The notes: generated by a model not told the origin, from the sequence alone. DNA of 64,000 bases from an uncultured Bacilli bacterium (GCA_934098515.1 CAKOOK010000001.1:92035-156034), one strand, 5' to 3'. Shown: positions 31,793 through 40,519, numbered from the stretch's first letter. Numbers and translations are program-made.

Positions 31793-31896
31793 AACTCACC
31801 TTCTTACTCTATTTCTACATTTATTATATAAAATCTTTTATTAAAGTTCAAGGAGTTTACTTCTATTTTTGTAAAGAAGTATTTTTTAATAACAAA

Positions 31897-31916
31897 ATAA
31901 AAAAGCCCGAAGGCTA
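31897..31916 (-). terminator. Terminator of the TasA-like pair 33243-31928
   Basis: Minus strand TTAGCC-TTCG-GGCTTTTTT: a compact hairpin with TTCG loop and a T run. Confidence 0.8.
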
Positions 31917-31927
31917 ATTTTATATTA

Positions 31928-32599
31928 TTACTTTGTAATTTCAGCTGTTCCGATTTCAACCTTAGCACCAAATACTTTGTTTTTATCAATATCTTGGTTA
32001 ACATGGTTATCTGGGAAATAGATGTTTAAATCATATTGATGAACAGTGTCTGTTCCTGGTAAGAAATATCCTGAACCTATTGCTGTAGCTTCAGCAGCTC
32101 CAGTTTTAACATCAACCCAAGTTGCAACTTGTGCTAATTCACCTGTAGCAGCTTCTCCGCCTTTTTTAGTACCAACTAATGTATACTTAATTGCGCCAGT
32201 TGAAAATTCATTTTTAGTAACTATTAATTTAATAGTATATGGCATTTTCATATTATCTGATGCTAAAGTTGAGTTAGTACCAGTTAATGTGAATTTTTTA
32301 GTTGCTACTGGAGAATATTGAGCTTGGTCACAGTAATATCCAGCAGTTTCACTAACTTTTTTATCTGGGCATTCTACTGCAGCCTTTGTTGGTTCAAATC
32401 CTTCTGTAGTTTGAACAGTATTACCATTAGCAAAGTTAATCTTTAAAACACCTGCATTCATTTTAACTGTAGTTGCACTTTCGCCACCACCAACTTGAGC
32501 AGTGAAGTATGCGAATGTTGCTCCGATAACAGCTACTAATAGAGTTGCTACACCAATAACAGTTAATAGTAATGTATTAGTTTTTGAATTATCTTTCAT
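31928..32599 (-). CDS. TasA/camelysin-like exported protein
   Basis: 223 residues from the ATG at 32599 behind GGAGGA; an upstream in-frame start is within the site and rejected. The signal LLLTVIGVATLLVAVIGATFAYFTA is the SipW-type signal, in which the hydrophobic run and AYF precede cleavage. The mature part is a beta-rich domain with one disulphide pair (CPDKK, YYCDQ). Its signal is nearly the same as that of the neighbour at 32620. Family members (TasA, CalY) form biofilm fibres or surface metalloproteases; a structural role is more likely here. Confidence 0.75.
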   Translation of the reverse strand: MKDNSKTNTLLLTVIGVATLLVAVIGATFAYFTAQVGGGESATTVKMNAGVLKINFANGNTVQTTEGFEPTKAAVECPDKKVSETAGYYCDQAQYSPVATKKFTLTGTNSTLASDNMKMPYTIKLIVTKNEFSTGAIKYTLVGTKKGGEAATGELAQVATWVDVKTGAAEATAIGSGYFLPGTDTVHQYDLNIYFPDNHVNQDIDKNKVFGAKVEIGTAEITK

Positions 32600-32619
32600 A
32601 TGTCCTCCTTCTATCAATT

Positions 32620-33243
32620 TTATTGTGTAATTTCAGTAATTGCAATGTGTCCTTTAAATTGAGCACCTTGGTTAGCGTTTTGATCTTCACCAGTATCTTT
32701 AAAGAACATTGATAATGTGTAAGTTTGAGTTACTTCTTGTGCATCATTACCATAAATAGTTGCTTCACCAAATACGATGTCCTTTGATGGGTCAGCAATT
32801 TTTGTTTCAGTAGCAGTAGGCATTGTACCTTTTGTAGAAGCATTTGCTTCTGTAGCAGTTAGTGTATATGATAATGCACTTGCTTGGAATCTCTTAACAT
32901 GTCCAGCACCATCAGATATAGTTGCGTCTGCAGTTGTATCATTATCATCAATTACAAGAGTAATTTTGTACTTTGTAGACACGCCTTTAGTAGCAGTTGT
33001 TTTAATTGAGAATGTTTTTGTTCCCCAAGCTTCTGCTTTAGGATAAATTCCGGCAGCAGCTATTTGATCTCCACCATTAAACTCTGTTCCAACTGTTGCT
33101 GATCTAACTGTGTATTCTTTTTCATTTTCGGTACCAGATAATGTTGCACTGAAGTAAGCAAATGTTGCTCCAACTACGGCAATTAATAGTGTTGCAATAC
33201 CGATGATAGTTAGCATTACAGTATTATTTTTCCCTTCGCTCAT
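32620..33243 (-). CDS. TasA/camelysin-like exported protein, paralogue of 31928-32599
   Basis: 207 residues behind AAGGAGGAT. The signal is NTVMLTIIGIATLLIAVVGATFAYFSA. The mature part is acidic and Ser/Thr/Ala-rich, with AGIYPKAEAWGTKTFSI and a C-terminus EITQ. It differs from its neighbour downstream in the mature sequence though the signal is nearly identical, which suggests related but non-identical fibre subunits. First gene of a two- or three-gene operon with the signal peptidase 31058-31792 after a terminator. Confidence 0.75.
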   Translation of the reverse strand: MSEGKNNTVMLTIIGIATLLIAVVGATFAYFSATLSGTENEKEYTVRSATVGTEFNGGDQIAAAGIYPKAEAWGTKTFSIKTTATKGVSTKYKITLVIDDNDTTADATISDGAGHVKRFQASALSYTLTATEANASTKGTMPTATETKIADPSKDIVFGEATIYGNDAQEVTQTYTLSMFFKDTGEDQNANQGAQFKGHIAITEITQ

Positions 33244-33268
33244 TTTTGTATCCTCCTTTACTATATAC

Positions 33269-33297
33269 AGAATATCATTTTTAAAAAATTAAATCAA
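33269..33297 (-). promoter_or_regulatory. Promoter of the TasA-like operon 33243-31058
   Basis: Minus strand TTGATT, 17 bases, TATTCT, 26 bases before the start. The remainder of the 33244-33498 gap shows only T-rich DNA and a possible -10 (TATAAT at 33464-33469) for the plus-strand gene. Confidence 0.55.
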
Positions 33298-33498
33298 TGA
33301 TTTTTAATTAATTTTTTATTTTTTTTGATGATAATTTTGATGAAAGTAACAGATGTTTTACGATAAATTTTGAATTTTATTCATGGTGTAAATTTTACGT
33401 ATCAAAAATGTGTCAAGTTGTTCTTTATTTTGGATTAAAATATTTTTGCTTTCATTATATAGGTTATAATTAAGTTAAGATAAGAAAGGGATGATACA

Positions 33499-34083
33499 AT
33501 GTTAATTAAAAAGAAATTTAGATTGTTACTTGCTTTAATTGCGTTGTTTATTTGCCTTTCTTCTATTGAGAAAACTTATGCAAAGTATATTACTTCTGCT
33601 TCTGGTAATACTGATGTCACTATTTCTAGATGGAATATAAAGTTAAATGATTTTGATATTACAAATGGTTCTAATTTTACTAATGCTATTGTTCCTACTT
33701 TTAATGGTGATGAGTATACTTCTGCTGGTATTATTGCTCCAAGGTCTGAAGGAAGTTTTTCAATTAGTATTGATGGTTCTGAGACAGATACTGCTTATTC
33801 TTTAGATTTTGATATTGGTATTAGTGATGATAGTGCGGTTAAGGATTTGGTTATTACTAAGTATACGATTGGTGATGATCCTACTGAATATAATTATGAT
33901 GGTAATTTAGTTACTAATTTTAATTTAGATGATAATAAGATTATTACTTATAATTTCTTTATTAAGTGGAATGATGATGAAACTACTGAAACAATGACTA
34001 ATGAGGATGATACTACTGCAGCTTATAATAGTGGTAAAGCTATAATGAATGTAAATGTAAAAATAACACAATTAGCTAAGTGA
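33499..34083 (+). CDS. TasA/camelysin-like exported protein (plus-strand singleton)
   Basis: 194 residues behind AAGGGATG. A signal with helix 8-25 is followed by KTYAKYITSASGNTDVTISRWNIKLN, the AKY/TSASG start typical of this family. The mature part has SAGIIAPRSEGSFSI and ends KITQLAK. The GIIAPRSEGSF element (family GYIAPGKSGYF in the protein at 41206) links these proteins as one superfamily. A signal peptidase gene close enough to be its partner is 34733-35299, on the opposite strand. Its 3' end overlaps the next gene by 12 bases within a palindrome. Confidence 0.7.
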   Translation: MLIKKKFRLLLALIALFICLSSIEKTYAKYITSASGNTDVTISRWNIKLNDFDITNGSNFTNAIVPTFNGDEYTSAGIIAPRSEGSFSISIDGSETDTAYSLDFDIGISDDSAVKDLVITKYTIGDDPTEYNYDGNLVTNFNLDDNKIITYNFFIKWNDDETTETMTNEDDTTAAYNSGKAIMNVNVKITQLAK

Positions 34084-34096
34084 TTGTGTTATTTTT
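34059..34096. terminator. Bidirectional terminator that encodes the C-termini of both convergent genes
   Basis: AAAAATAACACAAT and ATTGTGTTATTTTT form a perfect 14-pair stem; both strands read AAA-ATA-ACA-CAA, so each gene ends with KITQ plus a few residues. Confidence 0.9.
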
Positions 34097-34761
34097 AATT
34101 CTATTATAATTTTTAGTCCAGGTTCGTTTGGATGGTTTCGTTTGTAATTATATGCGTCGGTTCCCCATTTTGTGTCTAAAGCGTCGTTTCCTGATTCATA
34201 GGCCCAGTTCATTTTTACATTGAATGCGGCTTCACCACCATAGGGGTCTAGTTGGTTATTAGATGTTATTAATTCAATTTTAAATGGGTATTTAGTTCCA
34301 TCTTTTAATGAGTTTTCAAGTTCTTCACTTGTTGGATTATCTTCTGTGGGGGTACCTCCATCTGAGATTATTTTTTCACTTGTAATTATTTCGTTACCAA
34401 AGGCGTTTATGGATAGAATTGTGTATTTGAAGTCTGCTTTTGATTCACCTTGGTTGTATACTTTTGTTTCGTTTAGGAATTCTTCCATTCCTGGGTATGC
34501 AGATTTAATATCAACGTTTAATGTGCTTATAACTTCACTTTCAGAGTTTGTTAATACTACGTTCCAAGCTCTTACTTTTACATTAATGTCTGTATGTACT
34601 TCTTTTACGTAAACAAACCATGCAAAGGTATTTGCTGAAAGAATTATAATTAGAAAAATAAGATTTTTAGGTTTAATTGATTTTTTTAATAATCTTAGAA
34701 AAACTTTTCTTCTTATTTTTCTTTCAGTTATATCATTCTTGTTCTTCGTCATCATTGTCAT
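34072..34761 (-). CDS. TasA/camelysin-like exported protein
   Basis: Up to 229 residues; the start is uncertain (ATG at 34761, or a methionine three to four codons on) and no good ribosome site is visible. A basic leader and a helix at about 33-50 end in NTFAWFVY, the WF that replaces the usual AYF. The mature domain is acidic and beta-rich, with SAYPGMEEFLNETKVYNQG. It overlaps the signal peptidase gene upstream by 29 bases, and is the last gene of the McrB-like operon. Its C-terminus is KITQSLS. Confidence 0.65.
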   Translation of the reverse strand: MTMMTKNKNDITERKIRRKVFLRLLKKSIKPKNLIFLIIILSANTFAWFVYVKEVHTDINVKVRAWNVVLTNSESEVISTLNVDIKSAYPGMEEFLNETKVYNQGESKADFKYTILSINAFGNEIITSEKIISDGGTPTEDNPTSEELENSLKDGTKYPFKIELITSNNQLDPYGGEAAFNVKMNWAYESGNDALDTKWGTDAYNYKRNHPNEPGLKIIIELKITQSLS

Positions 34762-35299
34762 ATATTATTTTTACAACTTGAATAGATACTAGTAATCCCA
34801 TTATAGTTGCAAGAATGTAGTATGCGTATATATTTAACATTACTCTACTTAGAAGACTTAAGAAACCCATTTTATACACTATTTTTCCGTATATTTGGTC
34901 TTCGTTTATTTCTGGGTCTGCGATTTCATTAGCAGTTCCTTTTGTTGTGAAGTAATATTTACCATTTTCTTCTCTTACTTCAATAACTTTGTGTGTTACG
35001 ATTAGACCAGTCATATCACCTTTTTCGCCTTTGTATACGACGTTATCCCCTACTTTGATTGTTTCGGGAGCTACTTCTTTTGATACTAACATATCGCCTT
35101 CAACGTATTCTGGTTTCATTGAGCCAGTTACGACAGTGAATATTTTGATGCCACCCAGTGAGAGGTCATTTCTTGATACTTTTTGTACTAAGATTACGAA
35201 TAATAAACCAATTAGGATTATATATAAAATGGTTTTAATTATTTTACTAATTATGTTTAGTACTTTATTTTCTTTTATTTTTTTTATAAATTGTTTCAT
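34733..35299 (-). CDS. SipW-type signal peptidase I (copy B)
   Basis: 188 residues. An N-terminal helix (20-38), Ser60 in VVTGSMKP, His103 in VTHKV and the acid Asp128 in GTANEIADPE, in which the first Asp of the usual KGDxN motif is replaced by Thr; the second Asp is retained. A C-terminal helix follows. The shortest of the active-looking copies. The gene overlaps the TasA-like gene 34072-34761, which is probably its substrate, and lies 8 bases after the DUF2357-like gene in the same operon. Confidence 0.85.
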   Translation of the reverse strand: MKQFIKKIKENKVLNIISKIIKTILYIILIGLLFVILVQKVSRNDLSLGGIKIFTVVTGSMKPEYVEGDMLVSKEVAPETIKVGDNVVYKGEKGDMTGLIVTHKVIEVREENGKYYFTTKGTANEIADPEINEDQIYGKIVYKMGFLSLLSRVMLNIYAYYILATIMGLLVSIQVVKIIYDNDDEEQE

Positions 35300-35306
35300 T
35301 TTTCAC

Positions 35307-36431
35307 CTAAAATCTATAGCTTTCTATTTTGTCTAAATATTGTCTTATTTTAATATCATATTTACTTTGAATTTCAGCAATTGATGCTTCTTTTTTATTT
35401 CTGATTACGGCGATTTTGTCACCAATTATTTCTTCTAGTTTTGTCATTGGTAGGTCGGAGTTTAGTTCGACTATTTTGGTGATCATTTCATCAGTTATTT
35501 CTTCTATTTTTTGTCTTCGGTCTTCCTCAGTTATTTTGTCTTTAGATTTACCAGTACTATTAAGAACTAGGTACTGCAGAAGAATTGCATTATCTAAGAG
35601 GCTTTGAAGTTCGGGGTTATCTTTGATTGTTGCTTTACTTTTTACACTTTTTGATGATATTTTTTCGTTGTATGATTGAAGATAATCCCATAGTTTTGTA
35701 GCATATTGAAAGTTTGGATTTTTTAAAATTAGATTTGTTTTTTTAATTGGTGGTACTACTTTTGCTACGTGAAGTTTTGCTAGTGTTTTAAATACATCGC
35801 TTTTTTTAAGGTCTGATACTTTGTCTTCTACTTTTTTAATTCTTGCTAGTAGTTCGGTTTCTTCTTGTTTAGTAGATTCTTTGGTAAAGACTCTTGAGTT
35901 GATGTTTAGACTAAAAGCAACGTTTTCACCACCTACTCTACTACTTCCACTATATTCACAATTTTTATAGTCTTTTAATGATGATGATAAGATTAGTTTC
36001 TTTTTTCTCATCATAATGAATTGTTCTGTGTTTAAGACGAGTGTGTAGATAAATCTATTTTCGTATGTGTTGTAACTTTCTTCTTTATTAATGTTTAATA
36101 TTTTTGATGGCTTAACGTCACCATTTTCTTCAATTTCTTGGATGAAGTTAGTATGTTTTGATAGATGTTTAATGCTTTCAACGGTTATCTTTCTAGCTTT
36201 TTCGATTTGAACAACTTCTTCTTCATTTACGATGAAGCGGTTAGGACTTCTTAGGATGTTGTCTAGGTATCTAACAGTTTCTTCAATAATGGTTAGCCAT
36301 TCAAAGTCGACGTCATTTTTTTCGTAGTTGGTTTCAATAGTGTAGTTTGAGTTTACGTTAGCGTTAAATTCATCTATTTTCTTTTTGTTACTAGTATCAT
36401 ATAGTTCAAATATTTTTAAATCCCTTTTCAT
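35307..36431 (-). CDS. DUF2357-like partner of an McrB-like ATPase
   Basis: 374 residues, soluble, helix-rich. The stretch ETVRYLDNILRSPNRFIVNEEEVVQIEKA (about 50-80) and TYENRF (122-127) recall the DUF2357 domain, which is usually paired with McrB-like AAA+ proteins and often fused to a PD-(D/E)xK nuclease. Here the C-terminal part (about 190-374) is coiled-coil-like and I see no nuclease motif, so it may be a non-nuclease version. Directly downstream of the AAA+ gene (8 bases). The family name is moderate in confidence; the pairing is seen in the sequence. Confidence 0.5.
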   Translation of the reverse strand: MKRDLKIFELYDTSNKKKIDEFNANVNSNYTIETNYEKNDVDFEWLTIIEETVRYLDNILRSPNRFIVNEEEVVQIEKARKITVESIKHLSKHTNFIQEIEENGDVKPSKILNINKEESYNTYENRFIYTLVLNTEQFIMMRKKKLILSSSLKDYKNCEYSGSSRVGGENVAFSLNINSRVFTKESTKQEETELLARIKKVEDKVSDLKKSDVFKTLAKLHVAKVVPPIKKTNLILKNPNFQYATKLWDYLQSYNEKISSKSVKSKATIKDNPELQSLLDNAILLQYLVLNSTGKSKDKITEEDRRQKIEEITDEMITKIVELNSDLPMTKLEEIIGDKIAVIRNKKEASIAEIQSKYDIKIRQYLDKIESYRF

Positions 36432-36439
36432 GTTAACCC

Positions 36440-37969
36440 CTATGACATTTTCTTAAGTCTTTGAACGTATTCGATGCATTCATGCATTTTGTCTTGTCCA
36501 AATGTTGTGTTTAAGTATTTTACGAAATCGTCTATTTCATCTCTGATGTATGAGATGTTTAACTGTTCAAATTTTCTTAATATTTTACGGGCGATGAAGT
36601 AGTCTACGCCTGATACTTCTTCTCCACCACAGGCAACGTATACTGGAACGAATTTTCTCATGTGAGCTACGATACGATTACCGAAAGCGATACGGAAGTG
36701 TTTGATAACGTAGTTGTCCATTTCTTCAATTTTAGCGTACATTTCTTCTGACATTGGGTATGTTTCAATTGCCGTTTGAAATAAGTTATTTAGGTATGAG
36801 TAGTTAATATCTTGTGCTGGTGTATCAATTGGAGTAAATACTTTTCCTTTATCATTGATATCAATTGGCATAGCACGGTCGTATACTTTATCTGTTACCA
36901 TGAATGTTGAGTCATCGTTGTTGATTGTACCGATGTACCATACGTTGTCTGCTATATGAAGTTTACCACCTTTTAGGTGAATTGGGTCATTTTTCCAAGC
37001 AGATGATACGATTTCGATTATCCATTCGTCGTGGTTAGGCATTTCTAGGATTGATAGCATTTCAGCAAAGTAGTATTCTACACGTGAGATATTCATTTCA
37101 TCTAGGATTATTGTATAAACGTCATCGGTGTAACCTGCTTTGTAGATTTCTTTTAGGATATCTGTTTCGTTAAATTTACGGGTGAACTCGTTGAAGTAAC
37201 CGAATACTTCTGAACGGTCTCTCCAAGATGGTTGAACTGATGCAATACATGAGTCGTGTTTTAAAAATTTTCCCCATGCGTATGCAAGTGATGTTTTACC
37301 TGTACCAGAAATACCTTGTAAAATAACAATCTTTGTTGAAGCAAGAGCTGATATAAATAGTCTAATCATTTCTGGGGAATAGTATAGTTTTAACTGAGAT
37401 GCAGCAAAGTTTCTAAATAGTTCGACTAGTTCTGGTAAGGTGAAACTATTATTGTAATTTTGAATTTTGTAATTTTTAAATTCAATATCTATTTCGTTTA
37501 ATTTTGAGAATCTGATGTTTGCGTCATCGCCAGTTTCGTTTTCACTTTCTTCTGTATTAGGTGTCTCTGTAGCATTTTCATTAGGTTTTAGTCCTATCTG
37601 GCTTACTTTCATTGCAAGTATTTCTTCTTTTTCTTTCATCATTGTTGCTACTTTATTATTAAGATCACCAATTTCTTCAATTAGTGATTCTTGTTCGACA
37701 AGTGTTTTTTTAAATTTAAATATTTTTTTAATTAAAATTATAAATAAGAATATTATTAAAGCTAGGATTGCTACAATAATGAGCATGATGATTACTACTA
37801 GAATCCACTCACCTACGCTTAAATCTTGTTTATAGTCTTGTATGATACTAATATATTTATTTACGTTGAAGATAGCTACTAAACCGGTAAATAGGCCAGT
37901 AAAGATGTTTTTAAATCCTAAAAAGAATTGGCTTAGTAGTTCATATAAAAATTTTAAGAATGTGTTCAT
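36440..37969 (-). CDS. Membrane-anchored McrB-like AAA+ ATPase
   Basis: 509 residues. N-terminal hydrophobic helices (about 7-35 and 53-82), a basic stretch, a coiled coil (85-125) and an acidic linker precede the AAA+ domain (about 180-500). Walker A is GISGTGKT (219-226), a PSWRDRSEVFGYFN loop typical of McrB/AAA_5 follows (248-260), Walker B is IILDEMN (287-293), sensor one GTINNDDS (347-354) and the arginine of VYDRAMPI (R365). McrB proper is a soluble GTPase or ATPase of restriction systems; the membrane anchor is unusual, and no McrC nuclease is present. The neighbours are secretion and signal-peptidase genes, so a role at the membrane in export or assembly is inferred. Confidence 0.8.
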   Translation of the reverse strand: MNTFLKFLYELLSQFFLGFKNIFTGLFTGLVAIFNVNKYISIIQDYKQDLSVGEWILVVIIMLIIVAILALIIFLFIILIKKIFKFKKTLVEQESLIEEIGDLNNKVATMMKEKEEILAMKVSQIGLKPNENATETPNTEESENETGDDANIRFSKLNEIDIEFKNYKIQNYNNSFTLPELVELFRNFAASQLKLYYSPEMIRLFISALASTKIVILQGISGTGKTSLAYAWGKFLKHDSCIASVQPSWRDRSEVFGYFNEFTRKFNETDILKEIYKAGYTDDVYTIILDEMNISRVEYYFAEMLSILEMPNHDEWIIEIVSSAWKNDPIHLKGGKLHIADNVWYIGTINNDDSTFMVTDKVYDRAMPIDINDKGKVFTPIDTPAQDINYSYLNNLFQTAIETYPMSEEMYAKIEEMDNYVIKHFRIAFGNRIVAHMRKFVPVYVACGGEEVSGVDYFIARKILRKFEQLNISYIRDEIDDFVKYLNTTFGQDKMHECIEYVQRLKKMS

Positions 37970-37979
37970 GAGTACCTCC

Positions 37980-38951
37980 TTATAGGGTGATTATTGTTGT
38001 GCCAAAGGCATTTTTGTCTTCGGTTAGTGCATCATAGACGTCTAGATGTTCATATACAATAACGTATTTAAATAATACTAGAATATTAAATGAGTTGTCA
38101 AATGTTTCATCTAGTTCTAGGACAAAGCTTATTCCAGAATTGATTGATTCATTTATTATTTCTTTATGATTTGTGTATTCTTGATAAGTTACTTGCAAGT
38201 TTATTCTATTTCTAATTAAGTCATTATCTAGCATTGATATTAGTTTTTTATATTTCTTAGGTTTTGTAAAGAATGATTCTGGAAGACTTATAATGTATTT
38301 TTGAGTAAAATCATTTTTGATAGCGTCTTTTAGTATTTTTTCAGAAAGCATTCTAATTAAACAATAGTTTTTGTCTTCGTTAATTGTTCCTTCATTAAAG
38401 GCTTTTTCTTTTGCATATTCACTGTAGAGTTTACCGATATCTATATTGTTTTGAATGATTACTTTGTAGACATTTTTTTTATATCTTTTGTATTTTAGGT
38501 CAAACTCTTTGGTTATGAATAATTTATGATATGCTTCTTTTTTAGTGATTGTTTCTTTAATGAAGTTAGTAAATTCTGATTTGATTTCGGGAGGTGCTAG
38601 TACATATTTTTCTTCAAATAAGGCATCTATTAATATATCAAGATCAGCATATTCACAAGCATCATCAAAGTATAGGACGTATCCGAATAATGCACAGATG
38701 TTTTTGATAAGGTCACTGTCAGCGTCTTCTTCTTTCATTAGTTCTTTTGCGATTAGTTTGAATTCTTTTCCTAGTTTATCTGATAAGTTTTTATCACGGT
38801 AAATGCCATTATTGTAGTATCTTATTTCAATGTATTTTGTTATGAATATTTTGACGATACTATATTTGTATGATTTACCTAAAAGATATTTAAAGTAAGT
38901 AAATAAGCTATTTTCAATATAGTTTATGTATATTTCTATTTTACTACCCAT
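37980..38951 (-). CDS. Unknown protein in the McrB-like operon
   Basis: 323 residues, no signal peptide, mixed helical, rich in Lys, Tyr and Ile, with a Cys-containing region near 85-100 (ICALFGYVLYFDDACEYADLDILIDALFEEKYVLAPPEIKSEF...). I do not recognise the family. It lies 10 bases after the membrane protein 38961-39869 and 10 bases before the McrB-like gene, so it is co-transcribed with both. It could be a cytoplasmic scaffold or regulator of the AAA+ complex. Confidence 0.6.
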   Translation of the reverse strand: MGSKIEIYINYIENSLFTYFKYLLGKSYKYSIVKIFITKYIEIRYYNNGIYRDKNLSDKLGKEFKLIAKELMKEEDADSDLIKNICALFGYVLYFDDACEYADLDILIDALFEEKYVLAPPEIKSEFTNFIKETITKKEAYHKLFITKEFDLKYKRYKKNVYKVIIQNNIDIGKLYSEYAKEKAFNEGTINEDKNYCLIRMLSEKILKDAIKNDFTQKYIISLPESFFTKPKKYKKLISMLDNDLIRNRINLQVTYQEYTNHKEIINESINSGISFVLELDETFDNSFNILVLFKYVIVYEHLDVYDALTEDKNAFGTTIITL

Positions 38952-38960
38952 TTTTACCTC

Positions 38961-39869
38961 CTATAATGCACTAAAATTAATAATTGGGGTTGTTGTAATT
39001 ATTGGATATGTGTAATTTTTGCTTGTGTCTTTTTTGTAGAATCTTATTGCCATACTACTAACAGCGTCCATGTCAAATGTGATTGAGCTTATGTATGATA
39101 TTCCATCTACTGTTGTATATTGTTTTTCACTGTTTTTAGTTATGTTTGCGGTTGTATCTAGGATTACGATGTTTGGATCAAATGATAAGGTTATGCGGGC
39201 ACTACTGAAGTTTTTTTTGTCTGCGTCTGATAATGCTAGGTAGTCTTCTGCGATGATTTCGTCTCCTACGTTATAGCTGCCAAAGGCAGTTCTGGCAAAA
39301 TATGATTGTCTTGTGTTGGTGATATTAAACATTAGGTAAGGTTGAAGTTTTTCGTCTTTTATTTCATAGGTTAGTCCTTGGGTGCCTACTTTTATTTTAA
39401 AGGTTGCTGATAGTGTTCTTTTGTATGGTGATAAAGATTTTCCGGTAACTTTAATTGTTACTTCTTCATTTACATTAAATACTCTTTTTGGGGTTATTGT
39501 TAGGTTAAAGATTTCACTGTTTTCTTCTTTGTAGATTACTCCATTTTTGTTTGTTATAGAACAAAGAGTATCTTCTTCACATTCAACATTTAATTCGTAC
39601 TGGATATCACTGTCACTATAAAGAAGGTTGTTTTTTCTGTTGTTTAGGTCAAATTCTATATTAAAAGGGTCGGTCCCTGACCAGTTATTTATTTCATATA
39701 TTTTGCCATCTTTAGTTAGTTTATCACTATTAAAGTAAAATTTATTTGTTTCTAGAATGTAGTCTATAACTTTGGAGTAGACGTATCTAGAGAATGTTAT
39801 TGTAAGGGGTAGTATGATAATAATTAGTAAGCTTAAAAAAATAATCTTATGTTTTTTTATAAACTCCAT
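38961..39869 (-). CDS. Single-pass TasA/camelysin-like membrane or secreted protein
   Basis: 302 residues, first gene of the McrB-like operon. An N-terminal helix (9-26) leads into TFSRYVYSKVIDYILETNKFYFNSDKLT, a pattern that resembles the signal end of the other TasA-like proteins of the cluster. The mature part has beta strands and two Cys (VECEEDTLCS). It is separated from the neighbouring operon by a terminator and has its own extended -10 promoter. Possible fibre subunit or substrate of the signal peptidases. Confidence 0.6.
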   Translation of the reverse strand: MEFIKKHKIIFLSLLIIIILPLTITFSRYVYSKVIDYILETNKFYFNSDKLTKDGKIYEINNWSGTDPFNIEFDLNNRKNNLLYSDSDIQYELNVECEEDTLCSITNKNGVIYKEENSEIFNLTITPKRVFNVNEEVTIKVTGKSLSPYKRTLSATFKIKVGTQGLTYEIKDEKLQPYLMFNITNTRQSYFARTAFGSYNVGDEIIAEDYLALSDADKKNFSSARITLSFDPNIVILDTTANITKNSEKQYTTVDGISYISSITFDMDAVSSMAIRFYKKDTSKNYTYPIITTTPIINFSAL

Positions 39870-39894
39870 ATCTTCACCTACTCTTACTTTTTAC

Positions 39895-39903
39895 ATTATA
39901 TCA
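39895..39903 (-). promoter_or_regulatory. Promoter of the McrB-like operon (39869-34072)
   Basis: Minus strand TGATATAAT, a perfect extended -10, directly after the terminator of the upstream operon. Confidence 0.45.
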
Positions 39904-39915
39904 CACAAATATAAT

Positions 39916-39942
39916 TAAAAAAAGAGATTATAATTATCTCTT
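39916..39942 (-). terminator. Terminator of the 42403-39941 operon
   Basis: AGAGAT-AATTATA-ATCTCT then seven T on the minus strand; it touches the stop codon. Confidence 0.8.
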
Positions 39943-40519
39943 AAACTCTTTGGGTGGCATTTATTTTGATCATGAATGAGTCAATTAGGCCTTGATATTC
40001 GTCAGGTTTATCGTTGTATGTTATTGGAAAGTTTACTACTAATGTATATTCTTCTGTTTGATTTTCTTCATATGAAAATGAGCCTGCTTCATTAGTGTTT
40101 AGTTTGTTAAAGTACATATCACCATCTTGAATGATTTCATTACTGGTTATAATGTTGTTAGTGCCTTCCTTATATATTTTGTAGGTTAAGGGAAGATTTG
40201 TGGTTGTTACAAACTCAATGTTATAGTCTAGTTTAACGTTGGTTCTTTTACTGTTTTTAAAGTTGTTTACTGTGAATTTATAGATGTAGTCATTATTTGA
40301 CGGCTCTAAGTTATCTAGGGATATTGTGTTTTCGTATGTACCAACATCAACGATGAAAAATGCTATATTTGCTGCTGCATCTCCTTTAGCAGAAGATGAG
40401 TATTTTGAGTATGTTATTTCCATTATGTTGATTATGAAAACGACTAAGAGAAATATAGCAATATATTTAAAAAAGAATAAAAATTTAGTTTTATTAATAT
40501 TTTTGATTATGTTAGTCAT
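39941..40519 (-). CDS. TasA/camelysin-like exported protein
   Basis: 192 residues, N-terminal helix (14-32), then ITYSKYSSSAKGDAAANIAFFIVDVG, the family mature start in which the SSAKGDA motif replaces SSASGNT. The rest is beta-rich and ends INATQRV. It overlaps copy C of the signal peptidase by 8 bases, so translation is coupled to the enzyme that should process it. Last gene of the operon. Confidence 0.7.
   Translation of the reverse strand: MTNIIKNINKTKFLFFFKYIAIFLLVVFIINIMEITYSKYSSSAKGDAAANIAFFIVDVGTYENTISLDNLEPSNNDYIYKFTVNNFKNSKRTNVKLDYNIEFVTTTNLPLTYKIYKEGTNNIITSNEIIQDGDMYFNKLNTNEAGSFSYEENQTEEYTLVVNFPITYNDKPDEYQGLIDSFMIKINATQRV

Noticed and set aside
31804..32004. 66-codon open frame on the minus strand
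   Set aside because: It overlaps the TasA-like gene in another frame, has no ribosome site and crosses that gene's terminator.
33464..33469. Promoter for the 33499 gene
   Set aside because: TATAAT is present but no -35 at 16-18 bases and no TGn extension, so I do not list it as a feature.
34081..34083. Possible Mycoplasma-type code with TGA as Trp
   Set aside because: TGA is the stop of the 33499 gene and Trp residues use TGG.
36440..37969. Calling this an McrBC restriction system
   Set aside because: The AAA+ domain is McrB-like but it is membrane-anchored, no McrC nuclease or DNA-binding N-domain is seen, and the operon is full of secretion genes.
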